Notes under the pieces: generated by a model
Database searches by the model: none
The model's input: only the letters and a program-made list of their open reading frames with translations
What the model was told of the DNA's origin: nothing
Program-made: the position numbers and the translations under genes
Assembly: GCA_024236395.1 (NCBI GenBank)
Contig: JACKKO010000004.1
Coordinates: forward strand, 55,508-119,507
Reading direction: 5' to 3'
Source of the DNA: Hyphomicrobiales bacterium
GTDB taxonomy: Bacteria > Pseudomonadota > Alphaproteobacteria > Rickettsiales > JACKKO01
Length of the DNA stretch: 64,000 nucleotides
Shown here: in pieces, positions 60,678 to 64,000 of the stretch
How positions within the stretch are numbered: position 1 is the first letter of the stretch
Layout: every line of letters begins with the position of its first letter

Positions 60678-62072
60678 TTACCCGACCGCTTTCAGGCGGG
60701 CAAGTGTTTCCTCCCGGCCCAGCACCGCCATAATATCAAACACACTGGGTGAAACATGCGAGCCGGTAAGCGCTGCCCTGAGCGGCATGGCGATACTGCC
60801 CAGCTTTAGCCCTTCGGCCTCGGCAAGCTGTGCCATGGCATCATGCAGGGCATCGCGCTGCCAATCTTTATGGTGATCCAGCACGGCGATCACCGCTTTG
60901 AGCAATTTCTGGTGCTCCAGAATCGCCTTTTCGGCCTTGTCCGTCTGCGGCAGGGGTGGGGTACGCACATAGAACGCGGCATTTTCCGCCAGTTCCAGCA
61001 ACGTCTTGGCGCGGGTTTTGAGGTCTGGCATCCCCTGGGTCAGGCGTTCTTTGCCGGTGTTATCCACCTCCAGCCCGTGTACCTCCTTCAGGATGGGAGT
61101 AATGGCGTCGGCCAGTGCGGCATCCTCCATCTGGCGCAGGTAGTGTGCGTTCAGGTTTTCCAGCTTGGCCATATCAAACCGCGAGGGCGATTTGCCAACC
61201 CCTTTCAGGTCAAACCATTTGATCGCCTGTTCAGTGCTGATGATTTCATCGTCGCCGTGGCTCCAGCCCAGCCGCAGCAGGTAATTCCGCACTGCTTCCG
61301 GCAGCAGGCCCATATCGCGATAGGCCTCCACGCCCAACGCGCCGTGCCGCTTGGAAAGCTTCGCACCATCCTGCCCGTGAATAAGCGGAATATGCGCGAA
61401 CACCGGCGCCTGCCAACCCAGTGCCTGATAGAGCATCATCTGGCGGGTGGCGTTGGTCAGGTGATCGACCCCGCGCACGATATGCGTAATCCCCATATCG
61501 TGATCGTCCACCACCACGGCCAGCATATAGGTGGGCGTGCCATCGGAACGCAGGATCACCATATCATCCTGCTCGTGGTTGGGGACGGTAATTTTCCCCT
61601 GCACGCTATCCTCAATAATCGTTTCGCCTTCGGTGGGGGATTTGATGCGGATTGCCGGGCGGATACCTTCTGGAGCATCGGCCGGGTCACGATCCCGCCA
61701 CCGCCCGTCATAACGGAATGGCTTCCCTGCGGCTTCGGCCTGCTGGCGCATCTCGGCCAGTTCCTCCGGGGTGCAATAGCAGCGGTAGGCCTTGCCTTCG
61801 GCCAGTAATTGCTCGGCAATTTCACGGTGGCGAGTTTCGGCCTGCGATTGGAAAAACACCTCCTCATCCCAGTCCAGCCCCAGCCAGCGCATGCCGTTCA
61901 GGATCGCATCGATGGCTTCCTGTGTGGAACGTTTACGGTCGGTATCCTCCACGCGCAGGCGGAACGTACCGCCGTAATGGCGCGCCAGCAGCCAGTTAAA
62001 CAGTGCCGTGCGGGCCCCGCCAATATGCAGAAACCCGGTGGGAGAGGGCGCAAAACGTGTGATGGTGGTCAT
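60678..62072 (-). CDS. gltX: Glutamyl-tRNA synthetase
   Basis: The 464-residue class I synthetase shows TRFAPSPTGFLHIGGARTA (HIGH motif) and KLSKRHGALGV (KMSKS motif), with FRLRVEDTDRKRST and RGVDHLTNATRQMML. Alphaproteobacteria often have two gltX copies, one of which charges tRNA-Gln with Glu; which type this is cannot be decided by eye. A possible small gene lies 33 bases upstream on the same strand. Confidence 0.96.
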   Translation of the reverse strand: MTTITRFAPSPTGFLHIGGARTALFNWLLARHYGGTFRLRVEDTDRKRSTQEAIDAILNGMRWLGLDWDEEVFFQSQAETRHREIAEQLLAEGKAYRCYCTPEELAEMRQQAEAAGKPFRYDGRWRDRDPADAPEGIRPAIRIKSPTEGETIIEDSVQGKITVPNHEQDDMVILRSDGTPTYMLAVVVDDHDMGITHIVRGVDHLTNATRQMMLYQALGWQAPVFAHIPLIHGQDGAKLSKRHGALGVEAYRDMGLLPEAVRNYLLRLGWSHGDDEIISTEQAIKWFDLKGVGKSPSRFDMAKLENLNAHYLRQMEDAALADAITPILKEVHGLEVDNTGKERLTQGMPDLKTRAKTLLELAENAAFYVRTPPLPQTDKAEKAILEHQKLLKAVIAVLDHHKDWQRDALHDAMAQLAEAEGLKLGSIAMPLRAALTGSHVSPSVFDIMAVLGREETLARLKAVG

Positions 62073-62105
62073 TCACTATCCTTGGTTTGATGGTTTGTAT
62101 GCGCG

Positions 62106-62261
62106 TTAGATATACGGGTTTTTAGCCTGGATCGCAACACTCTGAGGAGTGTCTAATAATAGTTCAGTAGCAGGAAAATCCATACTTTTTCCCTTATTAT
62201 GGACAAAACAGCTACCCTTGAATTCACATTTAAAATAAGTTGGTTGCTCAAAATATATCAT
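62106..62261 (-). CDS. Possible small protein upstream of gltX
   Basis: A 51-residue frame from ATG 62261 reads MIYFEQPTYFKCEFKG, then CFVHNKGKSMDFPATELLLD and a hydrophilic end (QAKNPYI). It looks protein-like, with two cysteines and balanced charge. The ribosome-binding site is weak and the region is AT-rich. It is co-directional with gltX. The frame is open upstream to 62348. I do not recognise a family. Confidence 0.35.
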   Translation of the reverse strand: MIYFEQPTYFKCEFKGSCFVHNKGKSMDFPATELLLDTPQSVAIQAKNPYI

Positions 62262-62361
62262 AAATCTTAATGAAAAATTAATGATGGGGTATGGAAAAAC
62301 CCTTACGGAGTGCGGAGATGGGTGTATACTGAGCCTGTGGCAAAGCAAGAAGGGGGAGTCA

Positions 62362-62814
62362 ATGTCGTTCGATTATTCGACAGATCATTCGGATGAATTC
62401 ATGCAGGAATTTGAAGAATTGCTGGAGGATGTTCCGGGGACGCATAGCGCCCGTGGTGAGCAGGCACTCTGGCGTGCGGTCATCACACAGGCATTGATGG
62501 ATGCCGGAAGCGATTCCTCCAAACCGGAAATGAAATACGACCGGGCGCAGGCGGTGGCCTGGCTGGCAGGAACCACTAAGGACTTCCATACGGTCTGTGC
62601 CTATGCCGGGCTGGATGCGGTTTATGTGCGTGAAAAAGCCCGTGAGGCCATCCGCCGTGGTTGCGTTTGGCGTGGTGAGCAGGCGGTTCGTACCATACAG
62701 GAAACCTCCCGCCAACGTCGGGAAGAGGGAGAAAGTCCTCTGTTCCCTGAGCCCAAGCCGCTATTCCCCAGGGAAGTCAAAAGCGCAGTCATCCTGCCGT
62801 TCAAGAAACACTAA
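62362..62814 (+). CDS. Hypothetical protein, possibly phage-derived
   Basis: The 150-residue protein follows a strong GGGGGAG. The N-terminus is acidic (DHSDEFMQEFEELLEDVPG). The middle reads ARGEQALWRAVITQALMDA and VAWLAGTTKDFHTVCAYAGLDAVYVREKAREAI, which looks like a small helix-turn-helix. Similar short pieces occur, as I recall, in small phage-related proteins of alphaproteobacteria; this is weak recollection, not a match. It is 15 bases upstream of another small gene and likely cotranscribed. Confidence 0.7.
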   Translation: MSFDYSTDHSDEFMQEFEELLEDVPGTHSARGEQALWRAVITQALMDAGSDSSKPEMKYDRAQAVAWLAGTTKDFHTVCAYAGLDAVYVREKAREAIRRGCVWRGEQAVRTIQETSRQRREEGESPLFPEPKPLFPREVKSAVILPFKKH

Positions 62815-62829
62815 CTGAGTATACACATT

Positions 62830-63345
62830 ATGGTACGTCGTAAACGCCGTGGACGGCCACCCTCTGGCCATGCCCGTCATGATGTTGGTACGCCTGAGTT
62901 GCAACGCAAGCGTCAGGCCGGGCTAACTACGGAGCCGATTGATCTATGCCTGCAGCGCGAACTGATTACGCCCGAGCAGCATGCGGCTGCCCTACATCTA
63001 CGCTGGTTGTTTAGCCTTTGCTATGGAGTGCCCTCGGTACGTGCAGTTGTGTGGGAAGAGGGGGAAGGCACTCGTAAAACGCGTAGTGTGGCGTGGCTGG
63101 AACGCCGCGCCGGGGAATATGCAGAAGCCCTGCGGATTCTGAGACATTTCGGGGCAGACCGGCTGGTACTGCAGGTATGTGTATATCAGCAGTGGCCGCC
63201 TTTTTTGTGCCCTCGGGAAACGGCGTCCGGGCCAGTGATCCGGGCGATTCCAGGGCTGAAATCCTGTGAGCGTTTTACCCAGGCGTTGCAGGTACTCTCC
63301 ATGCATCTGGAGCGAAATGGGCAGGGAACGCGTTTCCTGACGTAA
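62830..63345 (+). CDS. Hypothetical basic protein with AT-hook-like N-terminus
   Basis: The 171-residue protein begins VRRKRRGRPPSGHARHD, which contains the RGRP core of AT-hooks that bind AT-rich DNA. It continues VGTPELQRKRQAGLTTEPIDL and LITPEQHAAALHLRWLFSL. The rest is alpha-helical with no catalytic motif. With the preceding gene it makes a two-gene unit before transketolase. A DNA-binding or phage-derived role is inferred from the basic motif only. Confidence 0.7.
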   Translation: MVRRKRRGRPPSGHARHDVGTPELQRKRQAGLTTEPIDLCLQRELITPEQHAAALHLRWLFSLCYGVPSVRAVVWEEGEGTRKTRSVAWLERRAGEYAEALRILRHFGADRLVLQVCVYQQWPPFLCPRETASGPVIRAIPGLKSCERFTQALQVLSMHLERNGQGTRFLT

Positions 63346-63409
63346 ACCTGTTGATACCAGAGGCAATTTCCGTTATACCCCTCAGGCATCCGGAACACGG
63401 GGGTAAATC

Positions 63410-64000
63410 ATGAATCCAGCAGGGGCCTGCATGCAAAAGAACACTTCTCCTGAACCTTCAGCGGTGGGCGTACCGCTTTCTGAAATGGCCAATGCGCTGC
63501 GGGCGCTGGCAATGGACGCGGTAGAGCGGGCGAATTCCGGGCATCCCGGGATGCCGATGGGGATGGCAGACGTGGCTTCCGTGCTTTTTACCGAATTTCT
63601 GAAATTTGATCCGAAAAAGCCAAAATGGCCGGATCGCGATCGGTTTGTGCTTTCTGCGGGGCATGGTTCCATGCTGCTTTATGCGTTGCTGCACCTGACC
63701 GGTTATGAAGATATGACGCTGGACGAGCTGAAGCGTTTCCGCCAGCTGGGTGCGCGGACGGCCGGGCACCCGGAATACGGCCATGCCAGCGGGATTGAAA
63801 CCACTACTGGGCCGCTGGGCCAGGGGCTGGCCAATGCTGTGGGGATGGCGATGGCGGAAAAGTGGCGTGCCGCCCGTTTTGGCGCAGAGCTGGTGGATCA
63901 CCATACCTATGCGATTGCCGGGGATGGCTGCCTGATGGAGGGGATCAGCCAGGAGGCGATTTCGCTGGCCGGGCATCTGAAGCTGGGCAAGCTGATTGTA
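63410..64000 (+). CDS. tkt: Transketolase, 5' part
   Basis: The first 197 codons are present and the gene runs off the right edge. The enzyme moves two-carbon ketol units in the pentose phosphate and Calvin pathways using thiamine diphosphate. It shows MANALRALAMDAVERANSGH, PGMPMGMADV, FVLSAGHGSMLLYALLHL, ETTTGPLGQGLANAVGMAMA and the TPP motif start GDGCLMEGISQEA. The ATG at 63410 has GGGGGT upstream; 63431 is an alternative. Confidence 0.96.
   Translation, partial: MNPAGACMQKNTSPEPSAVGVPLSEMANALRALAMDAVERANSGHPGMPMGMADVASVLFTEFLKFDPKKPKWPDRDRFVLSAGHGSMLLYALLHLTGYEDMTLDELKRFRQLGARTAGHPEYGHASGIETTTGPLGQGLANAVGMAMAEKWRAARFGAELVDHHTYAIAGDGCLMEGISQEAISLAGHLKLGKLIV

Noticed and set aside
60843..61808. 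Long plus-strand open frame of 321 codons opposite gltX
   Set aside because: Mirror frame of a conserved synthetase with biased composition.
1..64000. CRISPR array, insertion sequence or prophage
   Set aside because: No regularly spaced direct repeats, transposase, integrase or phage structural genes are present.

Overview
The window looks like a chromosomal segment of a Gram-negative, aerobic alphaproteobacterium outside the best-known orders. Pointers are: an F0 ATP synthase operon with separate b' and b subunits; 5-aminolevulinate synthase; COX15-type heme A synthase; a NDUFS4-like complex I subunit; COQ9; a DUF2125-like protein; and RNase D, kdsD, lptCAB and rpoN in one block. Two tandem cysteine desulfurases ahead of iscU, and sdhB lying 37 kb from sdhCDA, recall Rickettsiales-like genomes. 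However, biosynthetic genes, sigma-54, TRAP and SLC13 transporters and coding-dense DNA argue against a reduced obligate endosymbiont. This placement is inference; no 16S rRNA is present.

Layout: 1-2.0 kb F0 ATP synthase (atpB, atpE, b', b). 2.1-4.7 kb an outer-membrane-type protein and a membrane glycosyltransferase. 4.8-7.8 kb COQ9, rpsU, a HEAT-repeat protein, an orphan receiver protein behind a textbook sigma-54 promoter, and sdhB. 7.9-13.5 kb a glycosyltransferase, a frameshifted bioA, an orphan gene, tyrS, anmK and a frameshifted hydrolase. 13.8-20.9 kb a cysE-iscR-desulfurase-iscS-iscU-iscA-hscB-hscA-fdx operon. 21-27.5 kb DUF2125-like gene, RNase D, kdsD, lptC, lptA, lptB, rpoN. 27.6-28.1 kb a self-contained unit encoding a small secreted cysteine-containing peptide. 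28-32.5 kb tgt, queA, a cyclophilin with a long acidic tail and a heme-copper-oxidase-like protein. 32.6-38.1 kb COX15, hemA, clpA, clpS, NDUFS4-like. 38.1-40.4 kb dsbD (split at a nine-A run) and tRNA-Arg(CCG). 40.5-44 kb a GNAT-histone deacetylase fusion, a YqaA-type protein and metZ. 44-47.3 kb sdhCD-orf-sdhA. 47.5-55.3 kb an SLC13 permease paired with a DctP-type binding protein, a MarR regulator, a complete TAXI-TRAP system and a UspA protein. 55.3-62.1 kb ispA, an AT-rich orphan, tlyA, a second YqaA-type gene, truA, fmt, def and gltX. 62.3-64 kb two small putative DNA-binding proteins and the start of transketolase.

Functionally the window is mostly core: respiration (ATP synthase, SDH, heme A and heme synthesis, ubiquinone), Fe-S assembly fed by cysteine synthesis, LPS precursor synthesis and export, and translation. 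Against this background sit several AT-richer genes with no family I recognise (9946, 45985, 56295, 27804 and possibly 62106). They lie inside or between conserved operons and are the best candidates for undescribed biology, together with the acetyltransferase-deacetylase fusion and the SLC13/TRAP-receptor pair.

Three genes (bioA, an alpha/beta hydrolase, dsbD) are each broken by exactly one missing base at or beside a homopolymer. That pattern suggests sequence error at least as much as true decay. A family of paired palindromes, with arms that differ in sequence but stay self-complementary, is scattered at four intergenic sites.
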